In this document: one piece after another, positions 9,267 through 18,258 of the stretch | How positions within the stretch are numbered: the stretch's first letter is position 1 | Layout: every line of letters begins with the position of its first letter | Program-made: the position numbers and the translations under genes | Source: Rhodanobacter sp. C06 | GTDB lineage: Bacteria; Pseudomonadota; Gammaproteobacteria; Xanthomonadales; Rhodanobacteraceae | Direction of reading: 5' to 3' | Assembly: GCF_002001105.1 (NCBI RefSeq) | Contig: NZ_MUNP01000059.1 | Coordinates: 124,001 to 188,000, forward strand | Length of the DNA: 64,000 nt | The notes under the pieces: model-generated | Told to the model about the DNA's origin: nothing | The model's input: the letters and a program-made list of their open reading frames with translations, nothing else | Databases searched by the model: none

Positions 9267-10251
9267 GGCCGGCGTGGCGCTCGCCAACGAACTCACCGAG
9301 GTCTGGTACGGCAAGCGCCGCAGCCCATGGTGGACGTGGCCGCTCGCCGGGCTGTACGGCGCGCTCACCGCGCTCCGTCGCGGGCTGTACCGCATCGGCC
9401 TGCTGCGCCGGATGCGCCTGCCGGTGCCGGTGATCGTGATCGGCAACCTCACCGCAGGCGGCACCGGCAAGACGCCGCTGACCATCGCGCTGGCGGAAGC
9501 CTTGCGTGCACGCGGCCTGCGTCCCGGCGTGGTCAGCCGCGGCCACGGCGGCAGCCAGCGCGAGCCGATGCTGCTGGGCGCAGCGCCCGATCCCGTCGAC
9601 GTGGGCGACGAGCCCTGCCTGATCCGCGCCAGTGGCGTGCCGGTGGCGGTGGGGCGCGACCGTCCCGCCGCGGCGCAACTGCTGGTGGCGGTGGGCTGCG
9701 ACGTGGTGATCGCCGACGACGGCCTGCAGCACTACCGCCTCGCCCGCGACGTGGAGATCTGCGTGGTCGACGGCGTGCGCCGCTTCGGCAACGGTCGCCT
9801 GCTGCCGGCCGGCCCACTGCGCGAACCGCTACGGCGGTTGTCGCGCGTGGACTTGCGCGTCTGCAATGGCGGCGAGGCGCACGCCGGCGAATATCCCATG
9901 CAGCTTGTTGGTGGCGAGGCGGTGTCGCTGGATGGTGCGCGCACACAGCCGCTGACGAGTTTTGCGGGGCAGCGCGTGCACGCGGTGGCCGCGATCGGCA
10001 ATCCCGCGCGTTTCTTCGCCGGCTTGCGCGCGGCGGGCATTGCGGTGATCGAGCATGCGTTTGCCGACCACCATGCCTTCGCCGCTGCCGACCTCGCCTT
10101 CGGCGATGCGCTGCCGGTCTTGATGACCGACAAGGATGCGGTGAAGTGCCGTGCCTTTGCGCAGCTGCACTGGTGGCGCGTGCCGGTACGCGCAGAGTTG
10201 CCGGCGGCGTTCTTCGAGGCTGTCGTGGCGAGGCTGACTATGCGTGCGTAG
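9241..10251 (+). CDS. lpxK: Tetraacyldisaccharide 4'-kinase LpxK
   Basis: This is a protein of about 336 residues that adds the 4'-phosphate to the lipid A precursor disaccharide. The P-loop GNLTAGGTGKTPLT lies near residue 69. Further LpxK motifs are VSRGHGG, VGDEPCLI, DVVIADDGLQHYRLARDVEI and the C-terminal ADHHAFAAADL. The N terminus WYGKRRSPWW and an amphipathic segment fit membrane association. The start is at one of two adjacent ATGs (9241 or 9244) inside the msbA 3' end; a GTG at 9274 is a less likely choice. The stop TAG forms part of the palindrome that follows. kdsB, a frequent next gene, is absent. Confidence 0.92.
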   Translation: MMPASVATEAGVALANELTEVWYGKRRSPWWTWPLAGLYGALTALRRGLYRIGLLRRMRLPVPVIVIGNLTAGGTGKTPLTIALAEALRARGLRPGVVSRGHGGSQREPMLLGAAPDPVDVGDEPCLIRASGVPVAVGRDRPAAAQLLVAVGCDVVIADDGLQHYRLARDVEICVVDGVRRFGNGRLLPAGPLREPLRRLSRVDLRVCNGGEAHAGEYPMQLVGGEAVSLDGARTQPLTSFAGQRVHAVAAIGNPARFFAGLRAAGIAVIEHAFADHHAFAAADLAFGDALPVLMTDKDAVKCRAFAQLHWWRVPVRAELPAAFFEAVVARLTMRA

Positions 10252-10347
10252 GAGCGCACCCCCGGATCAAGTCCGGGGCAGGCTCTGTGCGCGAATGCAT
10301 TTTGCTTCGATCAACGCCAGGGCGATCGCACACAGGGTGCACTCCTA
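10249..10347. repeat. Long imperfect palindrome between convergent lpxK and hutI (copy 1)
   Basis: The arms TAGGAGCGCACC and GGGTGCACTCCTA enclose partly complementary CTGTGCGCGAATGC and GCACACAG segments. An extra small hairpin (CCCCGGATCAAGTCCGGGG) is inserted in the left arm. The outer ends include the TAG stop of lpxK (10249-10251) and the complementary stop of hutI (10345-10347). A second, cleaner copy lies at 29251-29327. Both sit between convergent genes, so a bidirectional terminator role is likely but inferred. Confidence 0.75.
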
Positions 10348-11562
10348 CAGGGGCTCGCCACCGATCCAGGCCTGCCGCACGAGCGGCCCGCCAATCCAGT
10401 AGCACAGCTCGGCAGGCTGCTTCGCATGCCACGCCACTAGGTCCGCGCGTTGGCCCACGGCCAGCGTGCCGCGATCAGTGAGGCCCAGCGCGCGCGTCGC
10501 GTGGACGGTGATGCCGCGCAGCGCTTCCTCGGGTGTCAACCGGAACAGCGTGCAGGCCATGTTCGCGGCCAGCCGCAGCGAGAGCAGGGGCGAGGTGCCG
10601 GGGTTGCAGTCGGTGGCGATCGCGATCGGCACGCCGTGTTCGCGCAGCGCGGCGACTGGCGGAAGGTGCGTTTCGCGCAGCGCGTAGAACGCGCCGGGCA
10701 GCAGCACGGCTACGGTGCCGGCCTCGGCCATCGAAGCGATGCCGGCGTTGCCCAGATGTTCCAGGTGATCGGCGGAGAGGCCGTGGAAGCCGGCCACCAG
10801 CGCGGCGCCGCCCTGGTCGCTGAGCTGCTCGGCGTGCAGCTTCACCGGCAGGCCGAGCTGCGTGGCCCGCTCGAACAGGCGGCGCGTCTCGGCGGGCGTG
10901 AAGGCGATGCGCTCGCAGAACGCATCCACGGCATCGACCAGCCCTTCGCCGGCCAGTGTGGGCAGCATCGTGTCGCAGACCAGGGCCACGTAGTCGTCGC
11001 GGCGATCCTTGTATTCGGGCGGCAGCGCGTGCAGGCCGAGGAAACTGGTGCGCACGGTGATGCCGAGTTCCGAACCGATGCGCCGCGCCACGCGCAGCAT
11101 GCGGCGTTCCGTTTCCAGTTCCAGCCCGTAGCCGGACTTGATCTCCAGCGTGGTGACGCCGTCGGCGAGCAGGGCGCGGGCGCGCGGCAGCGACTGCGCG
11201 AACAGCGCGTCCTCGTCGGCCGCGCGGGTGGCGCGCACGCTGGCGGCGATGCCGCCGCCGGCGCGGGCGATCTCTTCGTAGCTGGCGCCGTTGAGGCGCA
11301 GGTCGAACTCGTGCGCGCGGTTGCCGCCGAAGACCAGGTGGGTATGGCAGTCGACCAGGCCGGGGGTGACCAGCGCACCATCGAGATCCTCGACATGGCG
11401 TGCCTGCGCGGTGGCGGGCAGGGCTGTCGTCGGGCCGATCCAGGCGATGCGACCGTCGGCGCAGGCGAGGGCCGCATCGGTCAGCAGGCCGCAAGGCGTT
11501 GCATCGGCAAAGGTCGCCAGCGTGGCGTGCGTCAGCAACAGATCCCAGGGTGGCTCGGTCAT
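10345..11562 (-). CDS. hutI: Imidazolonepropionase HutI
   Basis: This is a 405-residue amidohydrolase. The metal-binding [10 protein letters not shown] is followed by [20 protein letters not shown], a HutI-specific substrate region. [22 protein letters not shown] and [12 protein letters not shown] supply the remaining metal and catalytic residues. It hydrolyses 4-imidazolone-5-propanoate to N-formimidoyl-glutamate, the third step of histidine degradation. The start ATG (10560-11562 region, codon at 11560-11562) overlaps the stop of the upstream clcA-like gene, so the two are probably cotranscribed. The next-step enzyme hutG lies about 3 kb away on the other strand and hutU about 30 kb away. 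Confidence 0.95.
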   Translation of the reverse strand: MTEPPWDLLLTHATLATFADATPCGLLTDAALACADGRIAWIGPTTALPATAQARHVEDLDGALVTPGLVDCHTHLVFGGNRAHEFDLRLNGASYEEIARAGGGIAASVRATRAADEDALFAQSLPRARALLADGVTTLEIKSGYGLELETERRMLRVARRIGSELGITVRTSFLGLHALPPEYKDRRDDYVALVCDTMLPTLAGEGLVDAVDAFCERIAFTPAETRRLFERATQLGLPVKLHAEQLSDQGGAALVAGFHGLSADHLEHLGNAGIASMAEAGTVAVLLPGAFYALRETHLPPVAALREHGVPIAIATDCNPGTSPLLSLRLAANMACTLFRLTPEEALRGITVHATRALGLTDRGTLAVGQRADLVAWHAKQPAELCYWIGGPLVRQAWIGGEPL

Positions 11563-13037
11563 TTCCCGGATCGCTCTTCCGTCTCCGCGTCCACGGAGGG
11601 CGTGGCGCGCTCGTCGAAGGCGGTGGTGTCGCCGGCATGCGTGGCCGCCTCGGCTTCCATGCGTGCCCGTTCGGTGGCGGCCATGTGTGCGGCCTGCTGA
11701 TGCTCGAAGTCCTGCACCATGCGCTCGGCGAAATCCTTGTATACCGGCGTCGGGCTGAAGATCGACGCGGCGGCGCGCGCCAGCAGGCAAGCAGCCATGA
11801 TCGGGATCACCATGTCCTGGTTGTCGGTCAGTTCCATGGAAATCACCGCCGAGGTCAGCGGTGCGCCGGTGACGCCGGACAGATAGGCGCTCATGCCCAG
11901 CAGCACCACGGCGGAGGCCGGCGCGTTCGGCAGGAAATACGCAATGTTGTGGCCCAGGCCGGCACCCACCGCCAGCGCAGGCGAGAAGATGCCACCCGGG
12001 ATGCCGGCCCAGTACGACACCACGTTGGCCGCCAGTTTGGCGATGCCGAAGCTTTCGCCCGGCGTGACTGCCGCTTCCTGCACGAAGGCGCGTGCCTGGT
12101 CGTAACCGGTGCCATAGACAGTCCCGTGCGAGAGCACGCCGATGACCGCCAGCGCAAGCCCGCAACCGCAGGCGAAAAGTATCGGCGCGTGCGCCCGCAG
12201 ACGGCCGATGTAGGCCAGTGGTCCATGCCGGCTGAGCAGGATGAACCGGGCGAACAGGCCGCCCAGCAGGCCGCAGATGACGCCGGTCAGCAGCACCGCC
12301 AGCCACGCGTGGCCCAGCGGCAGGTTCGCCTGCACTTCACCGAAATACGAGTAGTTGCCCATGATGCCCAGCGATACCACGCCGCCCACGAACACGGCGG
12401 TGAGCAGCAGGCCGCTGAAGCGATGCTCGAAGGTGCCGGCCAGCTCCTCGATCGCGAAGATCACGCCGGCCAGCGGAGTGTTGAATGCCGCCGCGATACC
12501 GGCGGCGCCGCCGGCCAGGATGAAGCGCGAGGCGGCCTTGGGGTCGGTGAAGCCGAAGCGCCGGCCCAGTGAATAGAACAGGCCTGCGCCGACATGCACG
12601 GTGGGCCCCTCGCGGCCGATGGATGCACCCACCATCAAGGCGATCAGAGTGAATGCCATCTTGGCCACTGCGATCGGCAGCGCCAGCATGCGTTGGCGGA
12701 AGCTCTCGTCCTCGATGTGCAAGGTGCCGATCACCTGCGGAATGCCGCTGCCCCGGGTGGCCCGCAGGCGGCCTTCGGTGGCCCACGCCAGCAGTCCGAA
12801 AACGATGGGCGTGATGATCAGCGGTATCCAGGTGCCGTAGCCGAGAATGATCTGGAACAGGTGATACGACCAGTTGCTGGTCTTGGTGAACACGATCGCC
12901 GCCAGCGCCACCAGGATGGCGCCCGCCCACAGGGCGATGCGGCGCTTCCACTGCTGTGGAGCGAAAAACTCGTGCCCGAGCAGGGCCTGCAGTCGCGAAT
13001 TTGGGGCTTGGGAAGCGGAGGGCTGGGGTTCGGGCAT
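11559..13037 (-). CDS. clcA: ClC-family chloride/proton antiporter
   Basis: This is a 492-residue polytopic protein of the ClC family. The selectivity-filter motifs are all present: [19 protein letters not shown] with the gating glutamate, and [18 protein letters not shown]. The proton-pathway glutamate is in [11 protein letters not shown]. This combination points to an H+/Cl- exchanger rather than a channel. A charged C-terminal tail of about 60 residues, rich in Ala, Glu and Arg, follows the last membrane segment. It ends inside the hutI start codon (4-base overlap). Why an antiporter is coupled to hutI is not evident from the sequence. Confidence 0.9.
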   Translation of the reverse strand: MPEPQPSASQAPNSRLQALLGHEFFAPQQWKRRIALWAGAILVALAAIVFTKTSNWSYHLFQIILGYGTWIPLIITPIVFGLLAWATEGRLRATRGSGIPQVIGTLHIEDESFRQRMLALPIAVAKMAFTLIALMVGASIGREGPTVHVGAGLFYSLGRRFGFTDPKAASRFILAGGAAGIAAAFNTPLAGVIFAIEELAGTFEHRFSGLLLTAVFVGGVVSLGIMGNYSYFGEVQANLPLGHAWLAVLLTGVICGLLGGLFARFILLSRHGPLAYIGRLRAHAPILFACGCGLALAVIGVLSHGTVYGTGYDQARAFVQEAAVTPGESFGIAKLAANVVSYWAGIPGGIFSPALAVGAGLGHNIAYFLPNAPASAVVLLGMSAYLSGVTGAPLTSAVISMELTDNQDMVIPIMAACLLARAAASIFSPTPVYKDFAERMVQDFEHQQAAHMAATERARMEAEAATHAGDTTAFDERATPSVDAETEERSGK

Positions 13038-13069
13038 TCATGAAGTATCGCAGAGTTTGCGCTGGCGAT

Positions 13070-14635
13070 TCAGCGCGGTTTCGGCAGCCAACGCATCTCG
13101 TAGAGGTCGAAGCGGCGGTCCTTGATGTTCTGCACCGCGCCGGCGTTGCGCGCGCGGGCCAGGCTTTCCAGGCTGAGGTCGGCGAACAGCACTGTCTCGC
13201 TGTTCGGGGTGGAGTCGGCGGCGATGCCGTCGCGCGCGAACGGGAAGTCGCTGGGCGTGAGGATGCAGCTCTGGCCGTACTGGATGTCGAAGTTGTTGAC
13301 GCCGGGCAGGTTGCCCACGTTGCCGGAAAGCACCACGTAGCACTGGTTCTCCACCGCACGTGCCTGCGCGCAGTAGCGCACGCGCAGGTAGCCCTCGCGC
13401 ACGTCGGTGCAGAACGGCACGAACAGGATCAGCGCGCCCTGGTCCACCAGGTGCCGCGCCACCTCGGGGAACTCGCTGTCGTAGCAGATCATCACGCCAA
13501 CCGGGCCGCAGTCGGTTTGCACCGTGGCCGCGCTCTCACCGCCGGTGATCTTCCAGGTGATGCGCTCGCTGGGCGTCGGGTGCAGCTTCTCGCGTTCGTG
13601 GATGGAACCGTCGCGCAGGCACACGTAGCACACGTTGTGGATGTCGCCGTTGGCCTGCTCGGTGGGGTGGGTGCCGGCGATGATGTTGATGTTGTAGTGC
13701 ACCGCCAGCCGGCCGAACAGCTCCTTCACCTGCGGCGTGTACTGGCTGAGCTTGCGGATCGTGTCGGTGGCCGGCAGTTCGGTGTTCTCGATCGACAGCA
13801 GCTGCAGCGTGATCAGCTCGGGGAACACCACGAAGTCCGCGTTGTAGTCGGCGGCGATGTCGGTGAAGTACTCGACCTGGGTGGCGAATTCCTCGAACGA
13901 GGCGATGCGCCGCTGCAGGTATTGCACGCTGGCCACGCGCACCTTGTCCGGCAGCTGGCGCGGCGAGGGAATCGAGGGGATGTCGGGCTGGTCGAGCAGC
14001 AGCGGGTTGCGCCAGACCAGGTGCACCGCCCAGCCCAGCGATTCGTGGTCCGAGGGCACGTAATCGCGCAGCAGGCCGATGATCTCGAAGTCGTTCGCGA
14101 GCTGGAAGTTCAGCGTGAGGTCGCGGCGCCGGCCTTCCAGCACCGCCTGCACGTAGGCCTCGGCGCTTCCATAGCGCTGCAGGTTGCGCGCCAGCCCCGG
14201 GATGCGGCCGCCGAACACGATGCCGCGCAGCTTGAGATCCATGCACAGACGCTTGCGCGCCTGGTACAGGCGCTGGCCGATGCGCATGCGGCGGTAATCC
14301 GGATGCACCACCACTTCCATGCCGTACAGCCAGTCGCCGTCCGGCTTGTGGCGCGAGGCCATGCCGCCGCCGGTGATCTGCATCCAGGTATGCGACGCCA
14401 GCGCGATGGCCTCGTCGGTGCGGAAGGTGGCGCAGTAACCCACCACCTTTCCTTCGTACTCCACCACGAACTGGCCTTGCGGAAAGTGCGTCTGCTGGGA
14501 GCGCAGCATTTCCGCCGAATGGCCCCACTCGGGCGTGTAGACGCGTGCGGTGAGCTCGACCAGCGCCGGCACGTCGGCCGGCGTGGCCAGGCGCAGGCGC
14601 AGCTTCGGGATGCGTTCGCCGGTTTTCTTCGCCAT
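13070..14635 (-). CDS. Bifunctional GNAT acetyltransferase / carbon-nitrogen hydrolase
   Basis: This is a 521-residue two-domain protein. Residues about 10-210 form a GNAT domain (LRLRLATPADVPALVELTAR, then GMEVVVHPDYRRMRIGQRLY, the acetyl-CoA pyrophosphate loop region). Residues about 225-515 form a nitrilase-superfamily domain with the Glu-Lys-Cys triad visible in VVFPELITLQ, REKLHPTPSE and GVMICYDSEFPEVAR. Such fusions are widespread in proteobacteria and their substrate is not established; an amidase acting on an acylated or amidated metabolite is the family expectation. I chose MAKKTGERIP as the start because it directly precedes the GNAT strand. It diverges from hutG, with about 110 bases between them. 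Confidence 0.88.
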   Translation of the reverse strand: MAKKTGERIPKLRLRLATPADVPALVELTARVYTPEWGHSAEMLRSQQTHFPQGQFVVEYEGKVVGYCATFRTDEAIALASHTWMQITGGGMASRHKPDGDWLYGMEVVVHPDYRRMRIGQRLYQARKRLCMDLKLRGIVFGGRIPGLARNLQRYGSAEAYVQAVLEGRRRDLTLNFQLANDFEIIGLLRDYVPSDHESLGWAVHLVWRNPLLLDQPDIPSIPSPRQLPDKVRVASVQYLQRRIASFEEFATQVEYFTDIAADYNADFVVFPELITLQLLSIENTELPATDTIRKLSQYTPQVKELFGRLAVHYNINIIAGTHPTEQANGDIHNVCYVCLRDGSIHEREKLHPTPSERITWKITGGESAATVQTDCGPVGVMICYDSEFPEVARHLVDQGALILFVPFCTDVREGYLRVRYCAQARAVENQCYVVLSGNVGNLPGVNNFDIQYGQSCILTPSDFPFARDGIAADSTPNSETVLFADLSLESLARARNAGAVQNIKDRRFDLYEMRWLPKPR

Positions 14636-14746
14636 CCGTGCATGCTGCGATGGTGGCGGTGAAGCGGATGCGAGCGTGCCGGCTACAATGCGCGGCATGA
14701 ACAGGCATACAGGCATGCGCACGCGTCGCTCGCTGCAGGTGAATCG

Positions 14747-15685
14747 ATGAACGGCTGGAAGGGACGAATCGACCTGCCGGAAGGCCCCGCCACCCGGCGT
14801 TGGCACCAGTGGGTGCGCGAGCCCGTGGCCGGCGTCGCGCCCGGCGTGGCGATGCTGGGTTTCGCCAGCGACGAAGGCGTGCGCCGCAACGGTGGCCGGG
14901 TGGGCGCGGCCGAAGGCCCCGCCGAGTTGCGCGCGATGCTGTCCAACCTGCCGCTGCTGGACGACACGCCGCTGTACGACGCGGGCACCGTGGACGTGGT
15001 CGACGGCGATCTCGAAGGCGCGCAGCAACGCTATGCCGAGAAGCTCGCCGCGCTGCTGGACGCCGGTCATCTGCCGGTGGGCCTGGGTGGCGGACACGAG
15101 ATCGCGTTCGCCACGTATCAAGGCCTGGCCTTGCACCTGGGCAAGCGTCGGCCGCGCGTGGCCATCGTCAACATCGACGCGCATTTCGACCTGCGCCGGC
15201 AGGATCGCGGCAGCTCCGGCACGCCGTTCCTGCAGGCGATCGAGCACGCAGCCGCGCTGGGCCTGCCGCTGGATTACTGCGTCTACGGCATCAGCGCCTC
15301 GGCGAACACGCGCGTGCTGTTCGATACCGCCGACGCGCTGGGCGTGCACTACGTGCGCGACGACGAGCTGGGCCTGCTCGATCTGCCAGCGCGCGTCGCC
15401 GAGCTGCAGGCGAAGCTGGCGAACGTCGACGTGATCTACCAGACCATCTGCCTCGATGCGCTGCCCCACGCGATGGCGCCCGGCGTCAGCGCGCCCAGCG
15501 CGCGCGGCGTACCACTGGAGGTGGTGGAGCCCTTGCTCGACGCGATCGCCGCCACCGGCAAGCTGAAGGTGCTGGACGTGGCCGAACTGTCGCCGCCGCA
15601 TGACCGCGACCACGTCACCGCCCGCGTCGCCGCGCGGCTGATCCACCGCGTCACGCACGCCGCTGGACGCACCGCAAGAACCTGA
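14747..15685 (+). CDS. hutG: Formimidoylglutamase HutG
   Basis: This is a 312-residue arginase/ureohydrolase family protein. Manganese ligands are seen in GLGGGHEIAFATYQ and in VNIDAHFDLRR. The stretch QTICLDALPHAMAPGVSAPS is the HutG variant of the family's third motif, and LKVLDVAELSPPHD follows near the end. It hydrolyses N-formimidoyl-glutamate to glutamate and formamide, the last step of one branch of histidine degradation. With the nearby hutI and the distant hutU this covers three steps; histidase (hutH) is not in the window. Confidence 0.92.
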   Translation: MNGWKGRIDLPEGPATRRWHQWVREPVAGVAPGVAMLGFASDEGVRRNGGRVGAAEGPAELRAMLSNLPLLDDTPLYDAGTVDVVDGDLEGAQQRYAEKLAALLDAGHLPVGLGGGHEIAFATYQGLALHLGKRRPRVAIVNIDAHFDLRRQDRGSSGTPFLQAIEHAAALGLPLDYCVYGISASANTRVLFDTADALGVHYVRDDELGLLDLPARVAELQAKLANVDVIYQTICLDALPHAMAPGVSAPSARGVPLEVVEPLLDAIAATGKLKVLDVAELSPPHDRDHVTARVAARLIHRVTHAAGRTART

Positions 15686-15806
15686 GTCTGCCGCGGGTCA
15701 GGCAGATGAGGGCCGGCTGAATTCCGCGCGGAAAGCGCCGCGATGACCGTCATCGCGACGTGGGACTGGGCGTTTCCAGCAGCACATCCCCCGTGAGGAG
15801 TGCGCC

Positions 15807-15971
15807 ATGCGTCGTTTCCTGTCCACCTGCCTGATCGCCGCCGCCTTGATCGGCGGCAGCTGCGCGCTCACCGGATGCGTGGTGGTGGCGCCGCGTCCCG
15901 TCCATGTGTGGGTGCCGGGCTACTGGGGCGGAGGCCACGTCTGGGTCGGTGGCCACTGGCGTTATCGCTGA
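15807..15971 (+). CDS. Small YXWXXGHW-repeat lipoprotein
   Basis: A 54-residue open frame starting ATG at 15807 behind GAGGAG. It encodes MRRFLSTCLIAAALIGGSC, then ALTGC as a lipobox, then a mature part rich in Trp, Gly and His (VWVPGYWGGGHVWVGGHWRY). The W-x-PGYW...GGHW pattern matches the small envelope proteins annotated as YXWGXW/YXWXXGHW repeat proteins in proteobacteria; their role is unknown. Its last 10 bases overlap the 3' end of the convergent LysR gene. Confidence 0.72.
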   Translation: MRRFLSTCLIAAALIGGSCALTGCVVVAPRPVHVWVPGYWGGGHVWVGGHWRYR

Positions 15972-16927
15972 GCCGGTCGTTGCGTGCGGCCGGGGCGTGG
16001 TGCGGCTTGCGCCACCTCGGCCGCCTGCCGGCGCTCGCGCAGGAAGTCGATGAACACGCGCAGCTTCGACGGCACCTGGAAGCGGCTGGGGTAGTAGAGG
16101 TGGAAGCCGTCGTAGGGCGGCAGCCAGTCGCCCAGCACGCTTTCCAGCCGGCCGTCGGCCAGCGCCACGCGCGCGAACGGTTCCAGCACGGTGGCCAGCC
16201 CCGCGCCTTCGATCGCGGCGCGCACCGCCAGCGGAATGCTGTTGACGGTGAGCCGGCCGTTCACCGCGATCTCGAACCACTGGCCCTTGCGCGGGCCGCT
16301 CTTGTGCGCGAACTCCCAACGGTAGATCGCGCGGCTGCTGATCTGGCGGAAGTTGACGCAGTCGTGCGCGTCCAGTTCGCGCGGCTGCTGCGGCCGGCCG
16401 TGGCGCGCGAAGTAGTCGGGTGAGCCCACCACCACCGAGCGCATCGGTCCGCCCACCGGCACCGCCACCATGTCGCGCTGCAGGCGTTCGCCGAGGCGGA
16501 TGCCGGCGTCGAAGCCTTCGGCGATCAAGTCGCTGAGGCCGTTGTCGACGTGGATGTCCAGCTTCACGTCGGGCCAGCGCGCCATGAATTCGCCCAGCAG
16601 CGGATCGAGCAGCGCGATCGCCACCACGTCCGGTACGGTAAGGCGCAGCAGGCCGGCGGGGCGATCGCCATGCTGGCGCAGCGCATCCATCGCCGCGTCC
16701 AGCTCGTTCAGCGCGGGCGCGATCCGCTGCAGCAATTCCTGGCCCGCCTCGCTCAGGCCCACGCGCCGCGTGGTGCGATGGAGCAGGCGCGTGCCGAGCT
16801 GGGTTTCCAGCTGGCGCAGGGTCTGGCTCAGCGCCGAGGCGGTGACGTCCAGCGCCGCCGCGGCGCGGGTGAAGCTGCCGTGCTCGGCGATCGCGCGGAA
16901 GGCGCGCAGGGCGTAGTCGTCGCGCAT
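15962..16927 (-). CDS. LysR-family transcriptional regulator (module 1)
   Basis: This is a 321-residue regulator with an N-terminal winged helix-turn-helix (YALRAFRAIAEHGSFTRAAA then ASALSQTLRQLETQLGTRLL) and a C-terminal effector-binding domain of type 2 periplasmic-protein fold. The C-terminal 20 residues are a basic, low-complexity tail. I chose MRDDYALRAF because it directly precedes the first helix; an open frame extends upstream through a repeat but is unlikely to be coding. It diverges from an aldo/keto reductase gene and probably regulates it from an inverted repeat in the shared spacer. Confidence 0.9.
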   Translation of the reverse strand: MRDDYALRAFRAIAEHGSFTRAAAALDVTASALSQTLRQLETQLGTRLLHRTTRRVGLSEAGQELLQRIAPALNELDAAMDALRQHGDRPAGLLRLTVPDVVAIALLDPLLGEFMARWPDVKLDIHVDNGLSDLIAEGFDAGIRLGERLQRDMVAVPVGGPMRSVVVGSPDYFARHGRPQQPRELDAHDCVNFRQISSRAIYRWEFAHKSGPRKGQWFEIAVNGRLTVNSIPLAVRAAIEGAGLATVLEPFARVALADGRLESVLGDWLPPYDGFHLYYPSRFQVPSKLRVFIDFLRERRQAAEVAQAAPRPGRTQRPAQR

Positions 16928-16935
16928 GGAAACCT

Positions 16936-16985
16936 CGCTGGATGCCGTCATCCCGGCGATGGCCGAGATCCAGTGCCTTGGATTG
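16936..16985. repeat. REP-like intergenic repeat
   Basis: The stretch GATGCCGTCATCCCGGCGAT followed by GGCCGAGATCCAGTGCC resembles the dispersed CGTCATCCCGGCGAAAGCCGGGATCCAG-type repeat seen between proteobacterial genes. It lies between the LysR start and the inverted repeat at 16992-17007. Recognition is from memory, and no second copy is in the window. Confidence 0.5.
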
Positions 16986-16991
16986 ATTAGC

Positions 16992-17007
16992 TGTGCTTGA
17001 AAGCACA
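16992..17007. promoter_or_regulatory. Inverted repeat, candidate LysR operator
   Basis: TGTGCT-TGAA-AGCACA, a perfect 6-bp inverted repeat with a 4-base spacer. It lies in the divergent spacer about 75 bases before the aldo/keto reductase start and 65 bases before the LysR start. The position suits a LysR-type activation site. Inferred from symmetry only. Confidence 0.5.
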
Positions 17008-17081
17008 TCAAGATGCTGGCGGTTTTTCGTGGCAATCGCAAGGCGCAGACTGCGCCTCGTCCACCACCACGGGAGTTCGCC

Positions 17082-18200
17082 ATGTCGCTCGATTCGTACT
17101 ACACCCTCGGCCGCTCCGGCCTGCGCGTCAGCCGCCTTTCGCTCGGCACCATGACCTTCGGCGACGACTGGGGCTGGGGCGCGGCGGAAGACACGGCCCG
17201 CGCGATGTTCGACCGCTACCTCGCCGCCGGCGGAAACTTCATCGACACCGCGGACCTGTACACCGAAGGCACCAGCGAGACGATGCTGGGCAAGTTCGTC
17301 GAGCAGGCGGGTGCACGCGATCGCGTGGTGCTCGCCACCAAGTTCAGCTACAACGCGCAGCCGGGCAATCCGAATGCCGGCGGCAACGGCCGCAAGAACA
17401 TCCTGCGCGCGGTGGAGGGCTCGCTGCGTCGCTTGCGCACCGACTACATCGACCTGTACCTGCTGCACACCTGGGACCGCATCACCCCGGCGGAGGAAGT
17501 GGTACGCACGCTGGACGACCTCGTGCGCGCCGGCAAGATCCGCTACGCCGGCTTGTCCGACGTGCCGGCGTGGTATGCGGCACGGGCGCAGACCTTCGCC
17601 GAGGCGCATGCGCTCACCCCGCTGGTGAACCTGCAGCTGGAATACTCGCTGGCCGAGCGCCACATCGAGCACGAATTCGTGCCGCTGGCGACCGAGCTGG
17701 GCATCGGCATCACCGCCTGGAGCCCGCTGGCGATGGGCCTGCTGTCGGGCAAGTACAAGGCTGGCGAAGCGGGCAGCAACGGTGACGGGCGACTGATCAA
17801 GGTGGCCGGCGCACCGGGCTTCGACCGCTTCACCGAACGCAATTGGAAGATCGTCGCCGCGCTCGAGGCGGTGGCGAAGCAGGCCGGCAAGCCGATGGCG
17901 CAGGTCGCGTTGAACTGGGTCGCCACGCAGCCGGGTATCGCCTCGGTGATCGTCGGCGCAACCAAGCTGGAGCAACTGGAGGCGAACCTCGCCGCGCTGG
18001 ACTTCGAGCTGCCGGCGGAATTGCGTGCACGGCTCGACGCGGCCAGCGCACCGGAGCGTCCGTTCCCGTACTACATGTTCGCCGATGCCCAGCAGACGCG
18101 TCTGCACGGTGGCGTGGCGGTGGGCGACAAGCCGGCCGGTTATGCCCCGCCGGTCCATGTACCCGCAGTGCCGCCACCCAATGTGAAGGCCGCGCGTTGA
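17082..18200 (+). CDS. Aldo/keto reductase (module 1)
   Basis: This is a 372-residue protein of the aldo/keto reductase superfamily (YajO/Tas-like branch). Catalytic Asp and Tyr lie in GGNFIDTADLYTEGTSE, the Lys in VLATKFSYNA and the His in YIDLYLLHTWD. The NADPH-binding C-terminal part includes GITAWSPLAMGLLSGKY and SVIVGATKLEQLEANLAALD. It reduces an aldehyde or ketone; the substrate is unknown. The start ATG at 17082 has GGGAG upstream; an upstream in-frame start (17013) lies in the regulatory spacer. A divergent LysR gene and a downstream alpha/beta hydrolase gene suggest a small inducible unit. Confidence 0.9.
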   Translation: MSLDSYYTLGRSGLRVSRLSLGTMTFGDDWGWGAAEDTARAMFDRYLAAGGNFIDTADLYTEGTSETMLGKFVEQAGARDRVVLATKFSYNAQPGNPNAGGNGRKNILRAVEGSLRRLRTDYIDLYLLHTWDRITPAEEVVRTLDDLVRAGKIRYAGLSDVPAWYAARAQTFAEAHALTPLVNLQLEYSLAERHIEHEFVPLATELGIGITAWSPLAMGLLSGKYKAGEAGSNGDGRLIKVAGAPGFDRFTERNWKIVAALEAVAKQAGKPMAQVALNWVATQPGIASVIVGATKLEQLEANLAALDFELPAELRARLDAASAPERPFPYYMFADAQQTRLHGGVAVGDKPAGYAPPVHVPAVPPPNVKAAR

Positions 18201-18258
18201 TCCTTCCCTCCGGCCGTCGGCAGTGGTCGCCGGTTGCGTATGCCATCAAGGAATAGCC

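Noticed and set aside
12956-14662. Very long open frames opposite the GNAT-nitrilase gene and opposite many other genes
   Set aside because: High-GC third-position bias keeps antisense frames open; their composition (runs of Arg, Ala, His, Gln) and lack of domains mark them as shadows.
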